From Scylla paramamosain (taxonomy: Eukaryota > Arthropoda > Malacostraca > Decapoda > Portunidae), in NCBI RefSeq assembly GCF_035594125.1, contig NC_087172.1:22829430-22893429 (forward strand): DNA of 64,000 nucleotides, in the 5' to 3' direction. Positions 13,096 through 23,659 of this stretch are shown one piece after another. A program made the translations under genes and the position numbers. The notes under the pieces are model-generated. The model had not been told where the DNA came from and did not search any database. It was given only the letters and a program-made list of their open reading frames with translations. The first letter of the stretch is position 1, and each line of letters begins with the position of its first letter.

Positions 13096-14227
13096 ATTAA
13101 TTGCACTATCCTATGATCATATTGCATCAGATATTATATGAGGTTCCCAAAGCCAGAGTGATCTAAGTGCCCATGTGGTCAAAATTACTATTTTATTGCA
13201 TTGTCATCCCCAACCTTCCTAACGTGACGAGAGAGAGTGCAGACATCAGAATGGACCCCACATTAGGGTCAAAATCCATCCAAGTGAAATTATCCACAGA
13301 ACCTTTTTGTCACGCTTGAGTGATAGCTATCAGTTGCTGGGGCCAGAGAGAATAACTCCCTCGCCACAGCAGCACGAGAAGAGTCAGCCAATGACAGCTC
13401 GTGCAGTGATTCACGTGTCACACTGAGACACTTCCCCACCACGACACCCACACACTTCACACTCTCCCTCCCTCCAGCCTGCTTGCTATCCATAAATAAC
13501 AGGCTGCTATCTTAATTTTACTTTTACACAACACATAAGCCTTTCATTATTATGACGGACAACAACATACCCCTGAGGAGCCAGAAGCCACATTCCCAGA
13601 TGTTTCTAAGATTTATCTTAGTGGGCTATGAACATCTTAGTGCTGGTAATTTTTTAAAGCAAAATCATTCGCAACTAAGAACCATGGAACATTCATAGCT
13701 ATGAATGGGTCAGGGCTTTCATAGCTCACTAAGAACAACAGTTTCTCCTCAACAACAACAACAATGTGAACATATCCTTGTCTGAAAATAAAATCAGAAA
13801 AAAAACCTGAAAGTAAGCATTAAGATGGGTTTTATTATCAATATCAAGTAGTCTTCAAACACACTGAATAGTCTTTTGCTTTGAATAAATCATGTGTGTT
13901 TAACTGACTTGCTAGGAGAGTACTGAAATCACATTTCTGGAAATTACACTCATTAATAATCACAGCAGCAACACACATGATCCAGTGTGTGTAGCCAACA
14001 CAAACTAAGGCTAATTATAGTTAACCCAAACATGACAATTGCAAATATAACTTTTTTCATTATGTTCCTTAAAAAGAAAAATTAATTCTGTCAGGGCATT
14101 TTCTTTCACATTCACAAAAAAAAAAAAAAAAATGTAAGTACAAAAGATGAGTGTTTCTTTTCTATGATCAATATCCCTGTGATAATAAGACAAGCATAAT
14201 ATCTCAGGTTCAAGATACATACTCATA
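13096..14227. other. Intergenic, no gene recognised
   Basis: The 13200-13500 part is less AT-rich than its surroundings but shows no convincing frame. An A17-type run lies near 14117-14133. No satellite sequence. Confidence 0.5.
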
Positions 14228-15684
14228 AGAATATAAGAACATAAAAAATGGAAGCTGCAAGAAACCATCAGGCATACATGTGGCAGTTCCTGTATGAAAT
14301 ATACTTACCTATTTCCACCTATCAATCCCCATCCATAAATCTCTAATTTTCTCTTAAAGCTTCCTAATGACCCAGCACCAACAACCTGATTACTGAGTCC
14401 GTTCCATTCATCTACCACTCTATTTGAGAACTGATTCCTTCCTATCTCTTTTTTAAACTAAATTTTTCAAGCTTAAAACTGTTATTTGTTGTTCTATCCT
14501 GGTTACTAATCCTAAGAATTTTGCTTACATCCCCTGTATTGTAACCCTTATAGCATTTAAAGACTTCTATCAGGTCCCCTCTTAACCTACATCTCTCTTA
14601 ATGTAAATTTAACAGCTTCAATCTCTCTTTGTAAGGAATACTCCTCACTCCTTGTATCCTTTTAGCCATTCTCCTTTGTATTGATTCTAAAAGACCTATA
14701 TACTTCCTGTAATATGGGGGACCAGAACTGCACAGCATAATATAGATGAGGTCTGACCAGCACCAAATATAACTTTAATATTACTTCGGGACTTCTACTT
14801 TTAACATTCTTAAAAATAAATCCTAATATCCTATTTGCCCTGTTTCTGGCCTCTATGCATTGCTTTCTTATATGGAATTTAGAGCTAACTATAAATTCTA
14901 AATCTTTTTTGTACCTTAAACCTACCAGGGGTTCATTGTTTATTGTGTACCTTCTGTGTGGATTTCCTCTACTTATGCTAAGTACTTTACATTTTTTTAT
15001 ATTAAACTGCATTTGCCATCTGTCTGTCCATTCGTTCATCCTATCCAAATCTGCCTGCAAGGGAATGGCATCCAATTCTAATCTAATTAATCTACCTATC
15101 TTCGTGTCATCCTCAAATTTACTAACGTCACAACTAATTCAACTATCCAAGTCACTGATGTATATTAAAAACATCAATGGCCCTTATACTGATCCCTGTG
15201 GCACCCCACTAATTACTTAATCCCACTCCGATTTAGAGCTGTTTATTATGACTCTGTCGCCTGTCACTTAGCCACAACCTTATCCACCCTAACACCTTCC
15301 CATCTATTCCGTGTGCCCTAACCTTTCTCAGGAGCCTCTGATGGGGTACCTTGTCAAACACTTCACTGAAGTCCAGATATAGGATGTCATAACTATCAGC
15401 ATTATCTCCTGCCATGTAAACTTTACAGTAAAATCTTGACAAGTTTGTCAGGTAAGACTTCCCCTTTGTGAAGCTATGCTGTGACCAATTTATCAAGTTA
15501 TGTTTGTCTAAATGTTCCCTAATGTTCTTTACTATTACAGACTTCATTATTTTATCTACAACAGAAGTTAAGCTTAAATCTCCTTTCTTAAAGCTTAAAC
15601 TTGCCTCCACATTACCGGTATCTCAAGTGATTTCCTAAAGGCAGAAACTAACAGTTCACTAATAACTTCTTTGCATTCCTTAAG
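14228..15684 (-). pseudogene. CR1-like non-LTR reverse transcriptase, 3' portion (minus strand)
   Basis: Read on the minus strand from 15684 downward: LKECKEVISELL; a short deletion in the fingers; LSLTSVVDKIMKSVIVKNI; the palm block YLDFSEVFDKVPHQRLLRKV; LSDRR; a GTPQGSV-like box; and FEDD at 15106-15117, a changed FADD. The connection and thumb follow, with LDRMNEWTDRWQMQFNIKKC, then RPHLYYAVQFWSP and a C-terminal FSNRVVDEWNGLSNQVVGAG block. The 3' end near 14228-14260 has TTCTTATATTCTTATG-type short repeats, common at CR1/L2 ends. Stops and frameshifts are present. Its 5' continuation lies at 17314-17510, beyond the Penelope-like insertion. Confidence 0.88.
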
Positions 15685-15697
15685 TACTCTGGGATAT
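15685..15697. repeat. Target site duplication, left copy
   Basis: TACTCTGGGATAT, identical to 17301-17313 on the other side of the Penelope-like insertion. Confidence 0.9.
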
Positions 15698-15770
15698 GAA
15701 CTGTTCATGTTGACAAGTAGTTGGGTTTAGGAAGGGGGATAAAAACCCAGGGAGGAGTTAGGATTCTTTT

Positions 15771-15812
15771 AATCTCTAACATTTTGGCTGAATAGCCATC
15801 CTCAGAGAGACT
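15771..15812 (-). ncRNA. Hammerhead-ribozyme-like motif, left inverted copy (core mutated)
   Basis: On the minus strand: AGTCTCT, CTGAGGA, T, GGCT-ATTC-AGCC, AAAA, TGTT, AGAGATT. Stem II is fully paired here (GGCU/AGCC), unlike the right copy. However, the invariant G of GAAA has become A, and the stem III palindrome ACGT is now ATGT. It is therefore predicted to be inactive. Comparing the two copies suggests an ancestral motif with both an intact stem II and GAAA. Confidence 0.62.
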
Positions 15813-15886
15813 GATTTACATGAGTGAAAACACACTATTTATAACAACATACAAAATTTTCTCATTTGACATTCGTACAGAGTATT

Positions 15887-16341
15887 GCCATCCTGGCGTG
15901 TACCTCACCTAATTTTATTTTCCTATTCAGGTGGCATTATCCGCCTACGTGACGAGCCTTTACTGGGGATTTTCCTTGTACCTGACCTGAGGGCCAATCT
16001 GGCGGAATTACCCGCCCACCTGATAAAACCTTCTCTGTGGTTAATGACTCCCCTAGTTGTTATGAGGGCTGCCTCTATAGCTTTTCTTATTCTTTTCTTC
16101 AATCCAACTTTAATTTCTTAGCCTCTTCCCATTTTGGTAGGTGTTTACATTTTTCTATGTGCAATACAAGGGAGTTTGATGTGTTGCATTTTAAAACATC
16201 TTTCCTATGCTCTGCTATTCTTGTTTTAAGTCCCCTGCCTGTTTCTCCTATGTACTGCTTTGTACAACCTTTGCATGGTATGCTGTACACTACGCTGTTA
16301 TTATTAACAAGTGAATGAATGTCCAATAAGGACGATTTCAT
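15887..16341 (-). pseudogene. Penelope-like GIY-YIG endonuclease (left, inverted copy)
   Basis: Read on the minus strand, the frame starting at 16341 carries LVNNNSVVYSIPCKGC, KQYIGETGRGLKTRIAEHRK and DVLKCNTSNSLVLHIEKCKH. It stops at 16099 because one base is missing relative to the right copy near 16117-16121 (EEAKKLKLD instead of EEAKEIKVGLK). The remaining C-terminal part (RKAIEAALITTRGVINH, REGFIRWAGNSARLAL) lies in another frame down to about 15887. The first ten residues before LVNNN come from the junction sequence, not from the element. Confidence 0.85.
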
Positions 16342-17080
16342 TCACTACCTTTCAGCCCACAGCATGAGAGTCAAATCTGATGTGATTATTGGTTTTTACT
16401 TAAGAGCGTTCAGAATTTGCAGCAACAACTTCCTAGAGCAAGAAATATGATATATCATATCAACTTTCAAAAAGCTGGGTTATCCTGAAGGGCTCCTTGT
16501 TAGGCTTAAGAATAAGGCAAAGAAAATAACAACTGAAAACAAAGAGAATAAAGATCTCTGTACAACCAGCAAAAGAGAGAGTTATACATGTGTACCAAAT
16601 TCGGACAAGGCTTCCATAATTAATAAATATTTGTCTAGAACAGGATTAAAAATAGCAACATTAGCGGGAGAGAAAATTGGTGAGCTAACGAGGACTAAAG
16701 AGACCGGACTTGTTAATAATAACAGCGTAGTGTACAGCATACCATGCAAAGGTTGTACAAAGCAGTACATAGGAGAAACAGGCAGGGGACTTAAAACAAG
16801 AATAGCAGAGCATAGGAAAGATGTTTTAAAACACAACACATCAAACTCCCTTGTATTGAACATAGAAAAATGTAATCACCTACCAAAATGGGAAGAGGCT
16901 AAAGAAATTAAAGTTGGATTGAAGAAAAGAATGAGAAAAGCTATAGAGGCAGCCCTCATAACAACTAGGGAAGTCATTAACCACAGAGAAGGTTTTATCA
17001 GGTGGGCGGGTAATTCCGCCAGATTGGCCCTCAGGTCAGGTACAAGGAAAATTCCCAGTAAAGGCTCGTCACGTAGGTGA
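16340..17080 (+). pseudogene. Penelope-like ORF: RT thumb end plus GIY-YIG endonuclease (right copy)
   Basis: The frame from 16340 reads IHYLSAHSMRVKSDVIIGFY, LRAFRICSNN and FLEQEI, then an in-frame TGA at 16448-16450. It continues with YIISTFKKLGYPEGLLVRLK to the end at 17080. The downstream part holds the endonuclease: NNNSVVYSIPCKGCTKQYIG, then ETGRGLKTRIAEHRKDV. These are the VYSIPC and YIG segments and the arginine of the TRIAEH block expected for the GIY-YIG fold, with cysteines typical of Penelope-like proteins. The catalytic reverse-transcriptase core is absent, so this is a 5' truncation. In a full element the protein would nick target DNA and prime reverse transcription. The start is set by homology; the first in-frame ATG after the stop is at 16631. 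Confidence 0.87.
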
Positions 17081-17208
17081 ATAATGCCACCTGACTAGGA
17101 AAATAAAATTAGGTGAGGTACACGCCAGGATGGCAATACTCTGTACGAATGTCATATGAGAAAATTTTGTTTGTTGTTATAAATAATGTGTTTTCACTCA
17201 TGTAAATC

Positions 17209-17250
17209 AGTCTCTCTGAGGATGGCTATTCAGCTGAAACGTTAGAGATT
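17209..17250 (+). ncRNA. Hammerhead-ribozyme-like motif in the Penelope-like terminal region (right copy)
   Basis: The order fits a type I hammerhead. The stem I strand AGTCTCT (17209-17215) is followed by CTGAGGA (17216-17222; the core CUGANGA with N=G), one extra T, and stem II GGCT/AGCT around ATTC (17224-17235). Then come GAAA (17236-17239), a minimal self-complementary stem III ACGT (17239-17242), H17=T at 17243, and the returning stem I strand AGAGATT (17244-17250). Stem I pairs over 7 positions with one G-U. Hammerhead motifs of this minimal type are an established part of Penelope-like terminal repeats. The extra U next to stem II is a departure. Activity is not shown. Confidence 0.68.
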
Positions 17251-17300
17251 AAAAGAATCCTACCTCCTCCCTGGGTTTTATCCCCCTTCCTAAACCCAAC

Positions 17301-17313
17301 TACTCTGGGATAT
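17301..17313. repeat. Target site duplication, right copy
   Basis: TACTCTGGGATAT, identical to 15685-15697. Its first bases TAC also continue the inverted repeat of the element, so the exact edge is uncertain by about 3 bp. Confidence 0.9.
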
Positions 17314-17510
17314 ATTTCATCTGGTCTTGGTGTCTTGAACTTTCTTAGCCTATCTATCACCTGTTCCACTATCTCCTTAATTATGGTAATATCTTTCAGC
17401 TTCTCATTCTCTTCTGCTCTAAAAATTTCACTATCCAGCATTTCCTGCATGTTTTCCTGGGTGAAGACAGTTAAAAAATACTTCTTCAGAATTTTACTAA
17501 TCTACTCCCC
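17314..17510 (-). pseudogene. CR1-like non-LTR element, 5' continuation of the split copy
   Basis: The minus strand reads KKYFLTVFTQENMQEM, then a linker, then IVEQVIDRLRKFKTPRPDEI, the segment just before the reverse-transcriptase fingers of CR1-like elements. Removing the insertion and one copy of the target duplication joins EIYPRV directly to LKECKEV with the frame kept. This shows that 14228-15684 and this piece are one element split later. The sequence beyond 17510 is not recognised. Confidence 0.85.
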
Positions 17511-18252
17511 AGAACTAACCAGCAACCTCAATCCTCACCAAACTTGTAGAACAATCAAGCACTTTCATTCATTGATGATACAAAATTCATTTCTTGGATT
17601 GGAATTTAGACTATCAGTTGTCAACTGGTTTTAAAGTGAACCCTAACTTTCATTATGAAATCAGAAGCATCTGAGATCACTGTAGCACAATGGTGATAAG
17701 GCAGCATAGTGAAAACTGTGATGACAAAATGATTATGCTTATGAAGTGGTTAGTCTAGAAATAGTTCTGATATAAATTATAAAACTTGTGGCATGCAGTG
17801 AAGCAAAATTTATAGAGAAAGGGTGTCAGTTCTTTCCTTCCAAGCACAAAGTTTGTCTCTCATCAGTGGTATTACACATTACCAACAAATAGAAACAAAA
17901 GTGTTCAAAATTGTTATTTCTGACTCAAATCACTCCAATATGCCATTCAAAAATGGTGAAAAAAAATTGAAAGAATGTACAGATTTATAAATGCTTATCA
18001 AAGCTTTAATTATGCTTCATTCTGTCTCTCAAATCTCTAATATTAGAGTTACTAGTTTTAAAAGATTGGACTCCCAACTTTTTTTTACAAGGCCCATGGA
18101 TCTCATTTGGAGGAAAGTAGAGACAAGGATTTAATATGGTATACATTCACATTTGGAATCATTCCATCACATCTCAACCTCCAGGCTAGATATACAGAAG
18201 ATGGTATAACTATTAATCATATGACCTTAATCATGTAAGATTAAAATGGAAA
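17511..18252. other. Intergenic, no feature recognised
   Basis: AT-rich sequence. No coding frame, RNA gene or satellite seen. Confidence 0.45.
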
Positions 18253-18316
18253 TTAAAAAAGCTCTTCCCTGGCAGGCAGTGAGGTTAAAAAAGCTTTTCT
18301 CTGGCAGGTGGTGAGC
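18253..18316. repeat. 32-bp direct duplication
   Basis: Two adjacent 32-bp copies start at 18253 and 18285, both TTAAAAAAGC...CTGGCAGG..GTGAG, with about six differences. Confidence 0.85.
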
Positions 18317-18790
18317 TACAGCTACCTGGCTGCACCTCAAGGCCAAAGCCACTCCAAAGATGTGGTCTATGGGTCTGGTGCAGCAGCCAAGCCTCCTTCC
18401 TCTGGCCACAGCTTCTCTGCCAGATCTCCAACTCTTAGCCAGACACTTTGACTGGAAATTCAGAAATCTGGTCATACAGCAGCTCCTGGCCATGCCTCAG
18501 ACCATACTCACCTCAGCACTACACCACCTGTTATTACTGCCTTTGAGTCCTCAAAATTATCTCACATTTCCCCTTCCCCATTAGTCCATTCCTCATCATT
18601 CTCTGCACCATCACCTTTTTTCTCCTCATCCTTCTCACCTTCTGCTCACTCATCATCTCCCCCACAACCATCACTCCCTCCTGCCTCTCCATTTACTCAT
18701 CCTGAAGCCATATTTGCCATGCACCAAACTTCTGCCACAGTTCACCCTGCTGATCCCAGCCAATTTATCATCAAGGACTCCACTTTCCAG
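18317..18790 (+). other. Ser/Pro-rich reading frame ending at a possible splice donor
   Basis: The frame containing CAG at 18788 is open except for one TGA at 18449. Upstream of the stop it reads SHSKDVVYGSGAAAKPP. Downstream it is strongly Ser/Pro-rich (SPSPLVHSSSFSAPSPF, HSSSPPQPSLPPASPF) and ends ATVHPADPSQFIIKDSTF-Q, directly followed by GTTAGT, a usable 5' splice-site sequence. It could be a disabled exon or the ORF1 end of a retroelement. No domain is recognised. The composition differs from the AT-rich flanks. Confidence 0.25.
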
Positions 18791-18805
18791 GTTAGTAGGT
18801 ATTTG

Positions 18806-18810
<5 letters not shown>

Positions 18811-18882
<72 letters not shown>
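18811..18882. repeat. (CT)36 microsatellite
   Basis: Perfect CT run of about 72 bp, 152 bp before a (GA)64 run. Confidence 0.98.
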
Positions 18883-18886
<4 letters not shown>

Positions 18887-19031
18887 AAAATGGTAATTTA
18901 GATTTGGGTCAATCTGTGAAAATACAAATAAGAAACAAATGCAAACACACACAAATGTACAAATTTGATTTTGGCTACCTTCTGTTCATTCATCTCCCTT
19001 TCCCCTTGTTTCTCCACCTTTTTAATTTTTG

Positions 19032-20330
<1,299 letters not shown>

Positions 20331-21015
20331 TTCAATCCTTTTGCTTTTGCCAATTTTCCTGTTCTTTGCAAGACATGTTCTGCTGCTGTTTGTGACATGA
20401 TTCTTGTTTTACATTGGCTTTGTTCTATTTTTGTCATACTTTCCGATCCTGTAAACCTCTTCAATTTGTTCGACTCTCCCCTCTCCTTCCTCTGCCACTT
20501 CTGCTATAATTTCCTTAGTTCTTTTCACTTCTTTCTCTCTAGCTGTTTTCATGGGTAGGTTCTTTTCCTTGACCCCAAATACCACCATACACATCTTTCT
20601 CTGTACTGTGTCTCTCACAAGATTACTTTTTTCCTTTATTATTTTAATCACTTGCTTTTCCATATCCTTGTTGTTTCTGTTGCTGTTGCCTTGTTATGTC
20701 CTCCATGTCCACCTTTTGCTGTTCTCTCTCTTTCCAACCTTTGACTTCCTCTGTAACTAACTCTCACTCCTCCAACCCTAACCTCTCTTGCAAAGTTTTC
20801 TTTAATTCTTCATTCTCTTTCTTGAGTTTCTTAATCTCTTCACAGTATTTCTTATTTAAGTCCACTATTTTTGTCACCTCTTCTCAGTTCTTTGTTTTCT
20901 TTTTCCCTTTCCATCTCTATTATATCATTGGATATCTTTTTTACATTGTCGCCACCCACTTCTGTTTCTTCCTTCCATGCCTTTATCATCGCTGTTAAGC
21001 TTCTTGTATTTTCAC
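20331..21015 (-). pseudogene. Non-LTR retrotransposon ORF1 (coiled coil plus nucleic-acid-binding domain), minus strand
   Basis: Upstream of the endonuclease on the same strand, frames read KKYCEEIKKLKKENEELKK (near 20800-20860, a leucine/lysine coiled-coil pattern), a Gln-rich stretch, and then from 20663 VIKIIKEKSNLVRDTVQRKM, CMVVFGVKEKNLPMKTARE and EEVYRIGKYDKNRTKPM. The VVFGVKEKN and VYRIGKYD blocks are typical of RRM-type ORF1 proteins in arthropod non-LTR elements. Frameshifts and stops separate the parts. An ORF1 protein binds the element RNA; this copy is dead. It may belong to the same family as 10013-11290, but the two do not overlap, so this cannot be tested here. Confidence 0.72.
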
Positions 21016-21319
21016 ATTTTCTTCTTTAGTTATCCACATTCATGTATTTGTATGAGTTACATTGAGATCCTCTTCCTTGAAGCCCTCAAAAATACCTGTA
21101 TGTGTGTGTGTGTTAACCTAGTTGATTACACTTATCTAGTTGTGACATACAGAAAAATACTGTTCCATCATTACAGTGCATGTGTCAAGGCTGAAGGAAG
21201 GACTTGGATAGTGAATGTGATAGTGTGGGTGATTGGGCCACTCAGGAAAAATTATACGATCAATCATACAAAAGTGTGATGCATGCTTCAAGTGCCAATG
21301 AAGAGCATTATGAAGACAA

Positions 21320-21321
<2 letters not shown>
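21016..21321. other. Probable retrotransposon 5' UTR and unrecognised sequence
   Basis: Lies immediately 5' (minus strand) of ORF1 and includes a short GTGTGTGTGT run near 21101-21112. No coding frame recognised. Confidence 0.35.

Positions 21322-21406
<85 letters not shown>
21322..21406. repeat. (TA)42 microsatellite
   Basis: Perfect AT/TA run of about 85 bp followed by a short ACACACAC. Confidence 0.97.
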
Positions 21407-21414
<8 letters not shown>

Positions 21415-22335
21415 TTGTATAGGTCTTCTTGATAGCTTGTTTTGCAGGGAAACTCCAGTTTCCTTCAACTTTATTCTTTCGTCAGTTGCTGTTTTGCCTA
21501 TTTCTGCAGGCAGCTTCAAGCTAGAAAAAACAATAAAATACTATGTAAAAGTTGTATAAAATTCACATCATATGACACTACACACAAAAAACAAAACACT
21601 ACAAGCACCAAGATTATAAACTGGATTGACAGAAAACAATAAGTATCCACACACATCTTGCCTGTATGGCAATGAGAGAGGGACTGAAAAAGTTGGGTTC
21701 CTAACACTATGATAATGGTATTGGAACGGGCCTCCGAAACATTATCTTACAATATGTGATTGACTTGATGTTAAGTTATTATTCAGTATTGGATTTATGT
21801 GTTTAATATATATTGCCTCTAATAATTTTGTATCCATATTGGACTCTGTCTTGTGTAGTATTCTAAAAACTTTGTCACAAAAAGGGATGATCATGTTCAT
21901 GTGAATGGGGACTTATTGCTGAAAATGATGGAACAGCTGGTTGATTATTAGTTCAAGGAGAAATACCTTTATGTTCAGCAATTCTATGTGCAAGGTTATG
22001 TCTAGTCTCATAAAGTTTGGTGGCATCCCTACTTCCTTGATGCCATTTTCCTATCGTTCTATGCCAATAGAATGGAATACATCTACAACAAATAAGAGAT
22101 AGCATATATCAGCGTTCCCTCACATATTCATGGTTTTGCATATTTGCAGAGTTTTCCCTAACCTAACCTAACTAATGGGGAGTTTTCAGAGTTGCCAGGT
22201 GTCACCACCAGCTCAGTCTTTCAGTCCAAAGAGCCGAAATTATTCTTTCAGTTATAAATTACAGTAACCCAAGATATAACGAACACATATGGGGGGAGAG
22301 TGGGTCACTTGAGATGAAAATTTGCTATATATGTG

Positions 22336-22338
<3 letters not shown>
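21407..22338. other. Intergenic; contains three CCTAA units
   Basis: No gene recognised. Three contiguous CCTAA units (22157-22171) match the arthropod telomere repeat TTAGG on the other strand. With only three units this may be chance. Confidence 0.45.

Positions 22339-22412
<74 letters not shown>
22339..22412. repeat. (AG)37 microsatellite
   Basis: Perfect AG run of 74 bp, preceded by TATATATGTGTAT. Confidence 0.97.
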
Positions 22413-22415
<3 letters not shown>

Positions 22416-22965
22416 GGAGACAGCAGCCTTAAATAGGTTGTTATACCTGAAATTTGGTAAATAGAAGTTCATTATATCAAGGGTTTATTGTACATATCAA
22501 CTTATTCCCCTTTTATTATATAGTGCACTGTATTTTAATTAAAATATCATGTACTATACATATAATAACTGTTTTTTATTGTCTTAAAGTGAATTGCTTA
22601 GTAAATGTGAGATGCATAGTTTAAGGTTTAAACTATAAATATAGGTAGTTCTGATCCTTATAAGAATGGTTTCCCATATTCACAGATTTTAATTATTTGC
22701 AGGAGGCTCTGGAATGTAACTCCCACAGATGGCAAGGAAACACTGCATATCTTCCCTCCCACAACAGCGATGCACTTAATGAATTGGGCCGAGATAATTA
22801 GTGAAAGCTTTCTGTGTTAAAGAGATGCAGCTAGTGAGCCAATATACATATATACTGATCGTTCATTTAATCCTTTATGTCATAAAACTTCTCTGAAAAA
22901 ATCTAGTGAATAATTTTTCCTCTATCACTGCACTGTCCTTGATCTAAATTACATATTAAAACTAC
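22413..22965. other. Intergenic, no feature recognised
   Basis: AT-rich sequence without satellite, coding frame or known element. Confidence 0.45.
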
Positions 22966-23004
22966 ACATGATAGTGTAATGATCAGTATGCTTGGCTCAC
23001 AAAC

Positions 23005-23006
<2 letters not shown>
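22966..23006 (+). mobile_element. tRNA-Val-like SINE head remnant
   Basis: TAGTGTAATGATCAGTATGC resembles a tRNA A box and D arm. It is followed by TGG-CTCACAA-ACCA, which would be an anticodon arm with anticodon CAC (valine). Everything 3' of this, including the B box, is missing because a (TA)n tract begins at 23008. Confidence 0.35.

Positions 23007-23007
<1 letters not shown>

Positions 23008-23097
<90 letters not shown>
23008..23097. repeat. (AT)45 microsatellite
   Basis: Perfect AT run of 90 bp. The 11-bp word TATGCTTGGCT occurs on both sides (22987-22997 and 23095-23105). Confidence 0.97.
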
Positions 23098-23099
<2 letters not shown>

Positions 23100-23454
23100 T
23101 TGGCTTTGTCTCCAAACTCTCCCCCATAGAGAGACTGTATTAACCTGCAGAAATAAAGCTATCATTCAGGGAAACTGGTTTGTTTGCCAAACAAACATTA
23201 CATTGCTGAATATTCTGTGGCACCAAATGCTTTGTCAGGAATTGTGGCAATGATATTTCAATCCTTGTCTTTGCATCCTACAATTTGTATGCTGAACATA
23301 AACCTTATCAACAAGTTTCTTGAGCTTCATATACTTTTATACATATTACACAAAGTCCATGATAACTGAAAAAACTATGCAAATAATGCAATGTAGCAGT
23401 AGCATCAAGGTAACACCAGTCTGCTACTAGTACTGCTGCTATCCACCTTCTGAC

Positions 23455-23586
23455 CTGCTCAGATGAAGCAGAAGCATTGTCCTCTTCAAAAGAATCCTCA
23501 GCCACCACACCAGACCGCTCATTGTTGTGGTAGTGTTGAGAGTAGAAGTTGGGGTAGTGGACAGGAGGAATGACACTGCCCTCACT
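23455..23586 (-). other. Candidate host protein-coding exon, 44 codons
   Basis: On the minus strand an open frame begins after ATATATTTTCAACACAG, a plausible 3' splice site, at 23586. It ends at GAGCAG before GTCAGA, a plausible 5' splice site, at 23455. The length is 132 bp, exactly 44 codons with phase 0 at both ends. The product begins SEGSVIPPVHYPNFYSQHYH, then NNERSGVVAEDSFEED, and ends NASASSEQ, rich in acidic and polar residues. No family is recognised and no partner exon was found in the window. The splice sites are by eye only. If genuine, its gene would extend beyond or across this repeat island. Confidence 0.3.
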
Positions 23587-23659
23587 CTGTGTTGAAAATA
23601 TATGCTGCCATAAGATGGAGAAAATACTGAATCTGATACTGAAAGAAATAAAGAACAAA

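Larger units (their letters stand above)
15698..17300. mobile_element. Penelope-like retroelement, inverted pair of 5'-truncated copies
   Basis: The insertion consists of two arms of about 595 bp (15717-16311 and 16709-17303) that are inverted copies of each other with a small percentage of differences. They flank a central stretch of about 397 bp (16312-16708) present only once. Each arm encodes the GIY-YIG-type endonuclease end of a Penelope-like element, reading outward. The central stretch adds the end of the reverse-transcriptase domain to the right copy. The left end has about 19 extra bases (15698-15716) outside the inverted repeat, like the short terminal extension known in this group. 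A 13-bp target duplication flanks the unit. Neither copy can encode a complete protein. Confidence 0.9.

Noticed and set aside
15855..16318. Forward-strand frames opposite the left Penelope-like copy, and minus-strand frames opposite the right copy
   Set aside because: Antisense shadows of the GIY-YIG coding strand.
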